Positions 10,903-22,513 are shown, counted from the first letter of the stretch. The stretch is 64,000 nt of DNA from Hortaea werneckii (GCA_037044905.1 JBAOKB010000048.1:124001-188000); one strand, 5' to 3'. Translations and numbers: made by a program. The notes: generated by a model not told the origin, from the sequence alone.

Positions 10903-11393
10903 CTTGGTCGTGTGGTGCGCCGAGGCAGGCGCAAACGGTGGATGTCGTTGAAGTGAAGACGCGCGATTTGGGGTTGAAGAGTATTGGTGGAGAATCGCGG
11001 TAGGCGTGTCTGAGTGTGTGTGCGCGTCAATGGGAGGGTGGGTGAAGGGTTGGAGCAGTGGTTGTGAAGGTGGTTTGCTTAGGTGAGCTGTCGCAGCTGC
11101 GAGTTGATGTCGTGCGCGCGATTGAGTGCAGTCCGCTGCCCTTTGCGGGGAAGGCAAGGATCGGCACGAGCCGGCGCGTTCAATATCTCGGAGCATCGAA
11201 GGCGACAGCGGCAACGTCACCGAAGCCTCCCGATAGACAGCCAGAACATTTACAAAAACCCATCCTCCCATCTTTTCTTCGGCGTTGGTCTTCTTCCTAT
11301 CTTATCTTGTTCTTGGATGTACCATTTCTGTACTTCTGCATCGTTTACTCGAAGATTAGCGCCGCACCATTCCAAAAAGACCTCCTTATCACG
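10903..11393. promoter_or_regulatory. divergent promoter region TAF14 / PPPDE-thioredoxin-PUL gene
   Basis: A 491-bp gap between divergent start codons, with pyrimidine-rich stretches near both starts (for example the CTT-rich part of 11270-11330). No specific operator can be named. Confidence 0.5.
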
Positions 11394-13233
11394 ATGGAAG
11401 TCCAACTGTACGTGTACGATTTGACGGTAAGTGGCGACACCAGATATTGCACAATAATCCTTTCTCTACTTCATTAGATAGCTGACCAGCTTTTTGCCAC
11501 AGCATGGTATGGCCAGGCAGATGTCCCAACAACTACTAGGTTTCAAAATCGACGCCGTGTATCATACAAGTTTGGTCTTCAACGGCATAGAATACTTCTT
11601 TGGAGCAGGTGTTCAGACCTGTTACGCTGGCACCACCCATCATGGCCGACCGATGGAGATCGAAACCCTGGGAACTACACATCTCCCGATGGAGACCATT
11701 CTTGAATACCTGGAGAGCTTAAAGCAGATCTACACTCCTGAGAGCTATGATCTATTCGCACACAACTGCAACAACTTCACAAACGATTTTGCGATGTTTC
11801 TGGTGGGAAGAGGCATACCCGACCACATCACCAGCTTACCCAAACGAGTGCTCGATACTCCGTTCGGGCAGATGTTGAAACCACAGATCGATGCTAGCAT
11901 GCGTACCGTAACACAAGCGCCTGTTCCGGCCGAGAACACCCCAGCGCCAAACGGTACCTCGAGCAATGCCAAGCCGAAACAGAATTCAGTTCAGAATGGC
12001 AGCTCGCCTGAAAAGACGACACGCTTCGGTCAGGTCGTCAATCTGACTGACGTTGCTTCACTGGACAAGAAGCTTCAGGAGGCCGGCGATACGGCATCGA
12101 CGATCTTCTTCACGTCCTCGACATGCGCGCCCTGCAAATTAGCATATCCAACCTACGACCAATTAGCAGAAGAACACTCAAACGCTCTCTTCGTCAAAGT
12201 CGACATCAACGCGGCTCGCGATATAGCGGCCAAATATCAAATCCGTGCCACGCCCACCTTCATGTCATTCTCGAAGGGCAGCAAGGTCGATGAGTGGACG
12301 GGCGCAGACCCGCGAACATTAAGACTGAACGTCGAAAGAACAATCCAGCAGACTTTCCCACCCCACCCGCACGCCCAGCTTCGCCTCCCAACCCTCCAGT
12401 ACGGCAGTCTGAAACCAGTATCATACGGGAAAGTGCCTCCCCTAGACAAACTCATGACCAAGCTCGGCGATGCAGGACAGGACGAAGCGTTATCATCCCT
12501 ACGCACATTCGTCCAAAAGCGCAGCGTGGACCCCCGCGAAGCCGCTCTCCCGAACCTCGAAACCATCGGCCACACCTTCCGCACCCAAGTCCTAGCCTTA
12601 CCCCTCTCAGTCCGGTTCGCAGCCATCGACCTCCTACGCAGCGCAATGATCGATCCTCGCATAAGCGGCTTCTTCGCCGAAGAACACCACCAACAAGACC
12701 ACCCCTCCACCCTGCTTACACTAATCGAGCACGTCAACCAACTTGAAACTTCCTGCCCCCACAACCTCCGCCTCGTAACGCTCCACCTAGCCTGCAACCT
12801 CTTCACCTCCCCGCTCTCGATCCAAGAGCTCCTGCGCCCCGCCAACGCGCTCGTGCCAGTGCTCATCGACCTCGTGACGTCCTCGCTCCTGGACCCCTCG
12901 CACCCTACTACCCGCGTCGCGGCTTCCTGGCTTGCGTATAACCTGTCCGTGTCTAACTACTGCTTCCGCCGCGAAACGGGGCGGGAAGCCGTACCGGAAA
13001 GTCGACAAGTGGAGCTCGCGGCGTCGCTGGTTGAGACGTTGGGATCGGGGGAGGAGAACGCGGAAGCGGTGCGGGCGCAGGTGCTGGCGGTGGGGTATCT
13101 GCTTTTCTTCGCACCGGTCGGGGGGGAAGTGGGGGATCTGTGTCGGGCGCTTGACGCGAAGGGGCTTATTGGTACGACGTGTAAAGGTCAAGGGCTGCAG
13201 GCGTTGGGGAGGGAGGTGGAGGGGTTGATTTGA
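11394..13233 (+). CDS. PPPDE (DeSI-type) peptidase - thioredoxin - PUL domain fusion protein
   Basis: Two exons, 11394-11426 and 11503-13233 (587 residues). The first exon encodes MEVQLYVYDLT; intron donor GTAAGT, acceptor CACAG. The N-terminal PPPDE papain-like fold has its candidate catalytic His32 in VYHTSLVF and Cys100 in AHNCNNF, as in deSUMOylating isopeptidases (DeSI). A thioredoxin domain follows, with redox motif C219-APC-222 and the downstream RATPTFMSF cis-Pro loop. The C-terminal about 290 residues form an Armadillo-like PUL domain, which in other proteins binds Cdc48/p97. The family arrangement suggests a redox-associated ubiquitin/SUMO-like isopeptidase linked to Cdc48; that function is inferred, not shown. 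All candidate catalytic residues are intact. Confidence 0.9.
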
Positions 13234-16028
13234 GTGTGTTTTTGGAAATGATGTCCGCTGGAAGGGAACTTTCGACAGCAAAAGGAAAAAATGTATCTGC
13301 GATATCGAGTTTTGGCTCGAACCAGAAATAATCACCGCAGTTTTACGAGAGATGATCCGTTTTGCCAATCGTGAAAATTCCGTCCCCCGTGGCAAAGTTC
13401 ACAAGGCGTTTTTCAGTTCCATACTCTTCGGTTCCTCGTTCTTGTAGAGGTTGCTCATTATGGGATCCGGTGCACGTTGGACGTTCAACCTCTATTGGGT
13501 CGAAATTCTCAGTACTATTCAGTGCAAAAGGCGCAGACGCAAGGCTATGCCGGGACCGTTCTAACTTGCGATCATAAGCATAGAGCCTCATCCTTCTCAT
13601 CCTTCCGCTGCTCCAGTAGTCGGGCAGTGATCGATCCTGGAGCGGCGGCGACCGAAAAAGTATACGCACCGCCAACTTCCAAGGGGCCAGGGCACACTTG
13701 CAGATCCCACAGGGGCGAGTCGGACTGCTTGCTTGGGACCACTACTACTGATGTCTGAAATCCGTCGCTGTGAGCTGAGAACGGGGTATGGATCTACAAA
13801 ACGCCGAACAAGGCTTTGCTCTGGTTGATAAGCAACAAACACTCGGCGTCACACCCAGTTGTGGGATAGATAGCTGCGTCGTCAACGATGCTTGCGACAC
13901 TCCCGATCTTGCTGGGCATTCTTGCGAACTGCCGAGGTTGACTTCCGCAGGAAGAGGGGCGCCGAATCCTGCAAGACTTTTGTGATAAACACAAGAGGAG
14001 GTGAACACGAAACCTACCACTGGCGGTGCTGCTGGCTGGGGAGGTGAAACCGTCCGACGTGATGGGCGCAGTTGGTATGCTCCAGTCTATACCATGTTCG
14101 GGGCCTAATTCCATACCTGTTGTAAATCCGTCCGGTCGATTGGCCCCATGGGTCCCGGTTCGTGCTTGGGCGAGGGGAGGAGGGGGGGGGGGGGGGGGGC
14201 AGGTCGTGTAATTCCGCGCTCATTTCCGTTCGATCTTCGAAGCCTCATCAGCTTCGTTCAGCCCCCACTACGACTCCATCAACGCCTGCGCGAATTTTTC
14301 GTCGCTCTAGTCTGCTTGTCATGGTATGCAACGGTTGTCTCGTCCAAATCCAATCACATGTGTGGTAGTCCGACTGGGCAGGATATTTCTTTCTCAAGAT
14401 GATTCTGTTGCAGAGGGACTCTCGGGCATGATGAAGAGACCAACTGATGTACACCGGGTGACGCGGCTGAAAGGGTCTACTCAGAAAAGGGCCGTAGTAG
14501 GGTAGTTCAAATGAGATAGTCGCCGATCGTTGGACGAGGACAATACTGTACTATAGTTAGAACCTCTCGAACCTGTTTGGCCCGGATGGGTTCCGAGAGA
14601 GAGAAAGTGTGGGGAGATTCATCTCCGATGCCCATGAAGCCAGGCACCGCCCTACAGTACCTCCTACGTGGCAGCCACATGGGTCGCTCGCCATAATGCT
14701 GACAGATATGTGAAACCTCAGACACGTACCTTCGATTGCCACCTGCACTACTGCTGTAGACTGACAGCGCACACCCAGCGCTCAGGCCTCATAGATGCCT
14801 GACGACATCCGCGTGGCGGCTAGCTTCTGCATAGGGATTATGCGACGAGGGGCGATCCCCTCTAACGCTCCGCAGATCCTCCCTGCGACACCCGCGCGAT
14901 CTAAAGCGGGACGGTAAGCCAACGTCTGGCGCAAATATCCGATCCCATTTTGAACATGCGCATATGCGGCGTGACAGGTACAGCAGCGCAGAGCCAGGCT
15001 ATCCTCCAGCACTGACGCCTCCATGTCCTCAGTCTGACATTGGCGGTGGACCTCGGACATAGGGCTCCATCGTCCATCTACCGAGTCTGGGGTAACATGA
15101 TGCCGACGCGACAGGTCGTCCTCACCTACCGAGGTGGGTAAGAACATTCAATACAGTAATACTGTACCAGCGGGGACTGGACCACGCTACCTCCTACAGC
15201 CGGCCATATGCCGGGCGACACATTCGATCTTCCCGTCGGCTTGGGCCGCCATGTTTCACCTGTTTCGACTTCCCTGATGCTGATGCTCTAGTTTCGTACC
15301 GACACCGCATCTGGGCCCGTGCTCGGCGAGGGCACAAATCCAATTCCTACTCAAGATGACCGGTCCAGCAAGCATACCGCGGCGACACATCAGCCCTGCG
15401 GGTCACCCATCTCGCCCATGATCGCGCTCCCTACCCCTTCAGGCGGCGTGAAACAGAGCCTGACCGATGCATTGAATGCATGGATCTCAGGACCTTCTGA
15501 GCGGCTGTCCGCCCTATCCACGCCAACGCCGCATCCGACAAGTAACAAGAATGTATTCTATCGTGTTGGCTAATCCGCCCATGCCTGTCACAGATCTAGA
15601 GGCCGTGACAGAGTCGCGGAGCTTTCCTAGTTACCTCGTCACCGCAAGTGTATCTTACAAGTTCGTGGCACAGTCTCCTTCCCAACTCTTGGAAGACATC
15701 ATCCTTGAAGCTGCGGGACAGTCTTCCTCCACCCTTATCCACACCTCAAGCCCATCTCCGTTCTTTTGTGTTACATAGTTCCCTACGTTATTCACGACCT
15801 AATCCTTTTACCTAAGGCCCCGCAGTGCGTTTGGCTAGTTGGTTTTGTGCATCTCGTCTGGTACCCTGCAGCTGGCCTCCGCAGGATCCACACGTTTAAT
15901 ATCAGAATCCCTACCAAGCACCAAAGCTACCTGCACACCGTCATTACGGACCCGGGAGACCATCATCCTCTCTGTACTACTCTAATCCTACCACCCACCC
16001 TGGCTGACGCCTTCGATATTGCACCGTA
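13234..16028. other. 2.8-kb unresolved gene-poor region
   Basis: No frame has convincing, extended coding character on either strand. It holds an 18-nt G run (14182-14199) and a short plus-strand frame around 14280-14400 that reads like a secretion signal (RLREFFVALVCLSWYATVVSS, split here by ASCII only). Some Cys-containing short frames lie at 13.8-14.0 kb. Upstream exons of the Ser/Thr-rich membrane protein at 16029 could lie here, because that gene lacks a visible signal peptide. No transposon ends or terminal repeats were seen. Confidence 0.45.
14182..14199 (+). repeat. poly(G) homopolymer, 18 nt
   Basis: Eighteen uninterrupted G preceded by GGGGAGGA, in the gene-poor region. On the plus strand it is purine, unlike the runs at 8.5, 9.1 and 19.7 kb. 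Confidence 0.95.
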
Positions 16029-17820
16029 ATGACTTCCCGACTGTCATATGGGGGTGCACACGAACGAGCTATGACTGGAAATGCCTTACCAAGCACGACA
16101 CTGGAGGAGACATCATTAACTACATCGACGACACGCAGCTTAAATGGCATCTTCAGCGAGTCAGCCGGCTCGACTGTGCAGACAAACACTTTATCAAGTA
16201 CAGATACTACCTTACGCTCTGTTACCAAGCTGTCCACAACTATAGCAGCCACAAACAGCAGACCCACTTCTCCCGGAGTGAATGCCTTGTCGCAAACAAA
16301 TCCATCCATCTCTTGGGGAGATGATATAACAGCCTCATCATACCACATCCCAACGACTACCCAGCGTGAAACGGATTCCGGGAGACCCACAGCCACGCAA
16401 GACGCAGCGAGTACGAGTAGTCCTCGTACTAGTGATGGCGAAGCTACCGGAGGCTTCAGCCAGAGCCAAAAGCAAGTCACTATCGCTACTACCGTGATAG
16501 GTAATATTTTAGAGCCCCTCACATGGCTAGGAGTCTTGCTTACAAAATTCAGGTGGCGTATTCGTCATAGCACTTCTCATCTACAGTATCTACCGCCGAA
16601 GAAAGGGTGCAACCGTCTCTGAAATTGTGCGCTTTCGTCCACATCAACCAAGCACCATCCAACTCAGCCCGCGCAGCTCCTCCAGGCCGAGCGACACCAA
16701 CAAATTGAACATTTACCGAGAAGAGCGTTTCTCCCTGCACTCGTCCAAACATGCGTCTTTGGCCAGCCGATCAAAAGGCCCCAAGAGAGCGGCATATCCC
16801 GCCGAGGCCACGCAACGCTTTCACGACCTCAATCCTTACGTCAAAAACCAATGGCAGACGAAATATCCTGTCCCTTCTGAGCCCATCACGCCAATACGAG
16901 AAGGCCACTCCTTCCTAATCGACGCATCACCCGAACCCTCCACTCGACGCGGCTCGGAGCCCCCAGCGAAAGACCCGCAGAACGTCCGGGTGCAAATCAA
17001 ACGCAAAAGCGACGCCGGGAGCCATACGGCCGCGCCCTCAAGCAAAGCCGGCCTCACAGTCTCAATCAACGAAGCATCATCCCCCTCATCTCCGACGAGG
17101 CAAGCCGACCAAATGTCCCTCAAAACCCCCCGAACCTACGACACGCACGCCTCCTCTCCCTACTCCTACTCCTACGACGAGGACGAGGACGAGAACAACG
17201 ACCGCTGGAGCTGGACCAACTCGCAAGCCCCGCCGACCCCGCGCATCGTAGCCCCCAACAACCGCTCCTCCCTCTCCTCCTCCATCTCGCGACTCCGCGG
17301 CATCCGGAGCTGGGTGCGCGGCACAACCACAACCACCAGCGCATCACACCAGCAGGCGGGGAACCACGCCGACGCGCGCATCGACGAAGAGGCCGGAGGC
17401 GGAGGAGGTCGTCCCGGCTCATCGGGCTCCCATCACCGTCCGATCCTCAAGAACCAGGCCGCCGTCCCCGTCCTGGCGCCCGCGCCCGTCGCGACGAGAT
17501 TTCCGGGTAGTAAGAGGTCCTCCGGCGGCGGCGGCGGCGGCGGCGGGCGGACGTCGGAGAGACTGAGAGTCTCGAGGTCCGGGACCGCGAGACGGAGCGC
17601 GGCGGCGAGTTTGTTTAGGCCGGGGGGTGGTGGTGGTCAGCAGCGGATTTTGTCTCCGACGACGGGAGGGAAGGGGGCGGATCGGGGACAGTTTCCACCG
17701 AGTCCGACGCCGGTGTCGCCGGGAGTTGTGGAGGAGGGAGGAGGAACTGGAGATCGTGGGGGGAGTAGGGGGGTGGGGAATGCGATTGAGATGGCGGAGC
17801 GCGGGAAGGGGCTGAGGTGA
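16029..17820 (+). CDS. Ser/Thr-rich single-pass membrane protein with long cytoplasmic tail
   Basis: Two-exon model 16029-16500 and 16553-17820 (579 residues). The 52-nt intron (GTAATA...TTCAG) splits the codon for a Gly and restores the frame exactly within a hydrophobic helix. Joined, the helix reads about VTIATTVIGGVFVIALLIYSIY at residues 148-169 and is followed by RRRK. The N-terminal about 147 residues are Ser/Thr-rich, as in glycosylated cell-wall-facing ectodomains. The tail of about 410 residues is basic, disordered, and contains Gly runs (17520-17547). This layout resembles fungal Mid2/WSC-like surface sensors, but no defining domain is seen and no signal peptide is present at this start, so upstream exons are probably missing from the model. 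Confidence 0.7.
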
Positions 17821-18648
17821 AGAGATGAAGATGCTGGATGAGATGCTTTTTTAATGTGTCCTGTTGCTGTCCATTCCGGTGCTTTCTTCTTGAGCACGGG
17901 AGCGAGTTGGACACGATGGACACCCCAAAAACCCATGCCGATTGTCCGGGCAGCGGAAGCGGATGGGACGGGTTGGGAAGGGAGGGGGGCAGGGAGGGAG
18001 GAAACGGGACTACGTGCATCGCACACATTTGCCGTCGGAGTGCGAACTATGCTTTTTCTTTTGCCAGTTCTACCTTTGTTTCTTTTGAGATACCCATAGC
18101 GCAATGGACCACGGGGTTAGAGGCAGGCGTACTTGGGGTGGGGGGTAAATCGCTCTTTATCAGAAGAGCGAAAGCGATCAACTTCGATGAAGGTGTGGGA
18201 TAAGAGACCCATCGAGGCTCAGGATTGAGCGATGAGATGGTTGAAGCCGCTTCTGAATCGGCTGCTGGTTCGGCTGGGGGAGGGGTTGTGCAAGGTAATA
18301 CACGAGAAGGCTTATGAGATGCCTAAAAGGATAATCGACAACGAGATGGTGCAATGCTACTGGATTTGGTTTCTTTAGCTCCCCTACGTCGGTTCGCCTT
18401 GGTTGCTTTACATTCTTGGCGACTGAATGCGAAAGCGAAAGTTTGGGGGCGGATGCGACGTCTCTCGGCCAATGGAACGGCGGGGTCCAGCTCCGCTATT
18501 CCTCTTTATCTACATGCAGCTGGGCTGCAGCTCATCCTGGATCTCTAGCTGCAAAGCGTTTCCCATACATAGGTGGTCACCTTCCCTCAATCAATCGGCC
18601 TCATCGTCTTTTGTAAATGAAAGGTTCAAAGTTTCGTTGCACGCCAGT
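17821..18648. other. intergenic spacer upstream of SDR
   Basis: No supported gene. An in-frame ATG at 18427 could extend the SDR N-terminally by 74 residues, but that extension is Cys/Arg-rich and lacks family resemblance, so the ATG at 18649 is preferred. Confidence 0.5.
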
Positions 18649-19674
18649 ATGAGTCTCACCACCGCTGCTGACCGGATATGGACCTCTTGGGGCCGCACTG
18701 GACTCTACTTCCTTGCCGGTATAGGCAGTATCTGGACCGCACGACGACTGCAAGGCCTATGCTCATTCGTCTATTTCCACTTCATACGGAAAAGCTCTTT
18801 ACACCGACTCAAAGCCCCAGATGCATCAGGACCACCCTGGGCCCTCATCACGGGTGCCTCAGACGGCATCGGCAAAGGCTTCGCGCAAGAGCTCTGCCAC
18901 GAAGGCTTTAACGTCATCCTCCACGGCCGCAACGCGCAGAAACTCCAAGCAGTCCGGGACGAGTTACTCGAACAATTCCCACAACAATCGGTCGAGATCT
19001 TCATCCTGGACGCAGCAACCATCGCAACCCAACACGCGGACCTCGAAGTCCAACTCCAAAACCGCTTCGGCCACCTGAATCTCCGCCTCCTCATCAACAA
19101 CGTAGCCACAACCCCATCCCCCCTCCTCGAAACCCTGACCAACCGCACCGCAACCGAGATCGCCTTGGGCATAGAAGGAACAGCGCATTTCCCAGCCCAA
19201 ATCACCCGCGCCTTGCTCCCCCAACTCCATCGCCACCAACCCGCCGCGATCCTGAATATCGGGAGCGGCGTCAGCGAGCTTCCCGCCCCGTATCTGACTT
19301 TCTACAGCGCCGCGAAGGCTTACAATAAAGTCTTCTCGGCGAACTTGGCCGCGGAGCTGCAAGCCGAACCAGGTTGGGGGGATATCGAGGTTCTGGCGCT
19401 GTTACTTGGGATGGTGGCGACGAATACGCCGGCGGTCAGGGAGCCTTCTTTTCTTGTGCCGTCGGCGAGGAGGTTTGCGCGGTGTTGTTTGGGGACTGTG
19501 GGGTGTGGGAAGGGGAGGAGGGTGGTGTGGCCGTATTGGCCGCATGCGGTGCAGTTTGGGGGCATGATGGGGATGTTGCCGGAGTGGGTGCTGGAGAGGG
19601 CTGTTTTGGGGATTGTGGCAGAGGAGAGGGCGAAGGATGGGGTGGTTGGGAAGGGGAAGGGGAAGGTGTCGTGA
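18649..19674 (+). CDS. short-chain dehydrogenase, 17beta-HSD/3-ketoacyl-CoA-reductase type
   Basis: 341 residues from ATG 18649. A hydrophobic N-terminal segment (TGLYFLAGIGSIW) could anchor it in a membrane, probably the ER. The Rossmann cofactor motif TGASDGIGKG starts at residue 68 and the catalytic Tyr219-SAA-Lys223 is intact. NNVAT occupies the position of the usual NNAG. The overall plan (membrane anchor, then SDR core, then basic C-terminus KGKGKVS) fits the 17beta-hydroxysteroid dehydrogenase 12 / microsomal ketoreductase-like SDRs. Substrate is unknown: lipid acyl or sterol substrates are equally possible. A C run begins 67 bp after the stop. Confidence 0.82.
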   Translation: MSLTTAADRIWTSWGRTGLYFLAGIGSIWTARRLQGLCSFVYFHFIRKSSLHRLKAPDASGPPWALITGASDGIGKGFAQELCHEGFNVILHGRNAQKLQAVRDELLEQFPQQSVEIFILDAATIATQHADLEVQLQNRFGHLNLRLLINNVATTPSPLLETLTNRTATEIALGIEGTAHFPAQITRALLPQLHRHQPAAILNIGSGVSELPAPYLTFYSAAKAYNKVFSANLAAELQAEPGWGDIEVLALLLGMVATNTPAVREPSFLVPSARRFARCCLGTVGCGKGRRVVWPYWPHAVQFGGMMGMLPEWVLERAVLGIVAEERAKDGVVGKGKGKVS

Positions 19675-19740
19675 GGTTTAGGCAGTCGGGGTCTAGTTTT
19701 GTTGATGATGTTCGTGAAGCGAAATTGAAGCGTGCTAATC

Positions 19741-19772
<32 letters not shown>

Positions 19773-20058
19773 TTTTTTTTTTTCCCTTTTCTTTTTCCCA
19801 CATTCTCCCCCTCCGCTTTCATAGCGCAGTATCATTTAGCTTGGGTTGTCCTTGGTGGTTCCTGGAGAGGTTTTAATGTGTATCGCTGAGCAAGCGTGTC
19901 GTTCATTTGATTTAAAAACTATCCAAGGCCGGCGTTGGCTTGGAACGATGTAGTCCATATCTTGATCTACATTTTGCACGCTATTCACTCACAAAATCTA
20001 AAGAAATCAAAGCACTATGAAAAACAGAGGAAAAGCCTTTCCCCATCCACATCAACCC
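19675..20058. other. convergent spacer with poly(C) tract
   Basis: Lies between the converging SDR and 2EXR genes. It contains the 31-nt C run annotated separately and nothing else identifiable. Confidence 0.5.
19742..19772 (+). repeat. poly(C) homopolymer, 31 nt, followed by poly(T)
   Basis: Thirty-one C followed directly by ten T and CCCTTTTCTTTTTCCC. It starts 67 bp after the SDR stop codon, so it probably lies in the 3' UTR, with C on the sense strand. Confidence 0.97.
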
Positions 20059-20790
20059 TCACCGATTCCCATCTTGCCACACATCCCGCTCCTCCCTCCT
20101 CCCAACACCCTCCCCCTCCGCAAACCCCAAAGGCTTCTCGCCAGGAGGACACATCATCGACTGCGCCAACCAACCCGCATACCTCCCATCCCCCACACTC
20201 CCTCTCACCACCGCCCTCCCCACGCCCCTCACTCCTTCAAACAACCCCAAAACGCTAAAATCACAGCTCCCGTACATAGCCTGGAAGACCTCAATCTCCA
20301 GCTCCTCGACCCCGTTGAAGCTCTCCTCGGCCTGGGCGCTGGTGAACCGCGGATCAGTGTCCAGGCGGACATGGAGGGAGAATTTCCTAATCAGGCGCAC
20401 GACGCGGGGATGCGTGACGGGCGGGCGGGTGAGGCGAACGGGGAGGGTGGAGAGGAGGAAAGAGGGCAGAGTGGCGAGGAGGGAAGGGTGGGCGTTGAAG
20501 GTGTTTTCGCCGTAGAGGATGGGGGTTGCCTCCGTGTAAGCTTGTCTACAGGTACGGAGGATATTGGCGCAGATGTCAGGGTCACGGGGTCCAGGCGTAG
20601 CAGGAGAGGAGGGATTATGCGGGGCTTTGCGATCCAGGGATGCGGTGTGGACGAGCAGATAGCGCCAGATTTCGTTCCTTAGCTCGGGAGGGAGAGAGAG
20701 GAGTGCCGAGGCAGATTGATCGAGCGCGCTGGCCATCATGGTGTCTGGGGATCGCATTGCTGTCTCTTTCCGGAGTAGAAGGATCATCAC
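20059..20790 (-). CDS. 2EXR/F-box-like domain protein
   Basis: 243 residues, single exon. The core LLSLPPELRNEIWRYLLV and the later LRTCRQAYTEATPILYGENTF are the hallmark of the large fungal 2EXR/F-box-like family, in which a helix pair is followed by C-R-x-ILY-x-N-x-F. Cellular role is unknown; such proteins are expanded in filamentous fungi. Methionines at residues 1, 2, 12, 18 and 19 make the start uncertain; MMASALDQ (residue 18) is a reasonable alternative. The last about 40 residues are low complexity. Confidence 0.75.
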   Translation of the reverse strand: MMILLLRKETAMRSPDTMMASALDQSASALLSLPPELRNEIWRYLLVHTASLDRKAPHNPSSPATPGPRDPDICANILRTCRQAYTEATPILYGENTFNAHPSLLATLPSFLLSTLPVRLTRPPVTHPRVVRLIRKFSLHVRLDTDPRFTSAQAEESFNGVEELEIEVFQAMYGSCDFSVLGLFEGVRGVGRAVVRGSVGDGRYAGWLAQSMMCPPGEKPLGFAEGEGVGRREERDVWQDGNR

Positions 20791-21541
20791 GGGCAGTGTG
20801 TCAATGGTAAAGCAAAGCTATAGGATGTAGTCGAAGGAAGTGACGTCCAAAGGTTGATCGTCATAGGTCGATGGCAAAGCCGACAAGCTCGAGACGTGCA
20901 TGAGATCTGCATCCAGGGAAGTTTAAGATAAGATCGGATGGCAGTAGATAACTTGGAAGGTAAGGATAAGGTAGGCACGTGGAAACTATGTAGCCATCAA
21001 GATTAGGTATGCTCCAGGCCGTGAAACATGATCGCTTTTTGATAGCCCGTTTAAGAGCCGATATAATTATTTTCTATGGAGCGATCAAACTCCTCGAGCT
21101 TTTCTATTACTAAGCTTTTTCTTTCTTTCTAGAAAGAGGACCCTCTTTGCTTAATGTCCTCCCGGGCTCTGCCTAAATGGCTCGAGCCCTCTTGTCGTTA
21201 AGATTTTCGTTAAACTCCCAAAAGATATGCGCTCAAGCCGCAGAAAGCAGGGTAGTGAATTGCCACATCCATCACCTCATAGAGGAGTCTGCTCTCTCCA
21301 ATGCAAATCGACCGAATCTCCATTCTCCTCTCCCGGACCTGCATCCTGGCCACCCTGTTTTGTCTTAAAGAAAATAAAATATGCCTCTGTCATGCCAAGG
21401 CGTAATCCACCACGCCCCTTGCAGTCTTTTCCAGACCCAGCAGCAGACATCAACATTCCATTCCTCCTATCCCATTCATGTTAAATTTTCCTGACGTAGA
21501 ACTCGCTTTTTCTCCCAATTCCCTCAATTCCCTTAAAACCC
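20791..21541. other. intergenic region
   Basis: No coding signal. Relatively AT-rich around 21000-21140, with a CTTTCTTTCTAG pyrimidine tract. It would contain the promoter of the minus-strand 2EXR gene. Confidence 0.45.
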
Positions 21542-22240
21542 CTACAACAAAGCCGACCCTCTCCCACTGCCATGACCGAATCCTCGGCCCCCATCTTGCA
21601 ACCTCCTTGCAAGCCCCAACAATGAATTCCCCTTGGACACCGAAACCACACTTAAAATCCCCGCCGCTTTAACCAAAAATTCCCCCGCCTTTCCCCTCCG
21701 CTCAGGACGAGCAGACTCGAACCATCCCTCCTTCTCCTTCCCCTTTCCATCCCCCTGCCCGACCTTCTCTACATCCTGACAGTCATCAACCCCATCCTCT
21801 CTCACGGACCATCTTTCCCTAGCCCCGAACGCACCAACACCCCTCCTCCCGCTTCCGCGGCCTTGCACGCAGAAAGCCTGAAAATCGTCCGAAAGCCTAT
21901 CGAGGATCAAGAGATCCGGGAATCCGAGTTCGGCCAAGACCCAGTCGAGAAGCAGATCGCGGTCGGCGTGGCGCAGGTAGCGGGCGGAGAGGACAAGGTG
22001 TTTGAGGAACAGGATGTGGACGTGGTGTGGGAGGGGGGACCAGTCGATTAGGGGTTCTTGCGGAGAGTGAGCGGGTTCCTCGGGGAGGGTGGGGAGGATC
22101 GATTGGGTGGCGAGGTTGTTGGTAATAGGGGGTTGACTATGCCGGCGGGGAGTTTTGTGCGTGGGGAGAGAGGCGGAGGCGAGTCTGGTGGAGGGTGAAG
22201 CCAAAGTCGAAGAGATCGGGAGGGTGATGTTGGGACCCAT
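21542..22240 (-). CDS. doubtful hypothetical ORF
   Basis: 232 residues from the ATG at 22240. The middle (LIDWSPLPHHVHILFLKHLVLSA, then DRDLLLDWVLAELGFPDLLIL) looks amphipathic and possibly coding. The N-terminus is Ser/Pro-rich, and the overlapping frame 22137-22409 also has some protein character, so a spliced gene spanning about 22450-21542 is possible. No known domain recognised. Confidence 0.3.
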   Translation of the reverse strand: MGPNITLPISSTLASPSTRLASASLPTHKTPRRHSQPPITNNLATQSILPTLPEEPAHSPQEPLIDWSPLPHHVHILFLKHLVLSARYLRHADRDLLLDWVLAELGFPDLLILDRLSDDFQAFCVQGRGSGRRGVGAFGARERWSVREDGVDDCQDVEKVGQGDGKGKEKEGWFESARPERRGKAGEFLVKAAGILSVVSVSKGNSLLGLARRLQDGGRGFGHGSGRGSALL

Positions 22241-22513
22241 AGATTTGAAGTTGGTAGAGGAGATTCGAAATGGATAACTTGTTGTCCCTGAGACTGGATG
22301 CGAGCGTGAAGATGTGAGGTGCGTACTCGTGGAATGTGTGGCGACTCGAGATCAAGCAAGGGGTTCGGCTAGTTGGCGCACCGTGCTCCCTGCAACATCT
22401 CGAATTCATCCTGGAGCTGATCGTAGACGCCCTCGCCCGGTCATTTCATGTGGTAAGCGTCTGGTCATGACCTTCACGTCCGACACGACCAGTCAAACCA
22501 GCCCATCAATCAA

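Noticed and set aside
13788..13985. Cys-containing short ORF suggestive of a secreted small protein or CFEM domain
   Set aside because: Too few cysteines with wrong spacing, no signal peptide, and comparable open frames on the opposite strand.
18427..18648. N-terminal extension of the SDR from ATG 18427
   Set aside because: The extension is Cys/Arg-rich, not family-like, and the ATG at 18649 gives a normal membrane-anchored SDR length.
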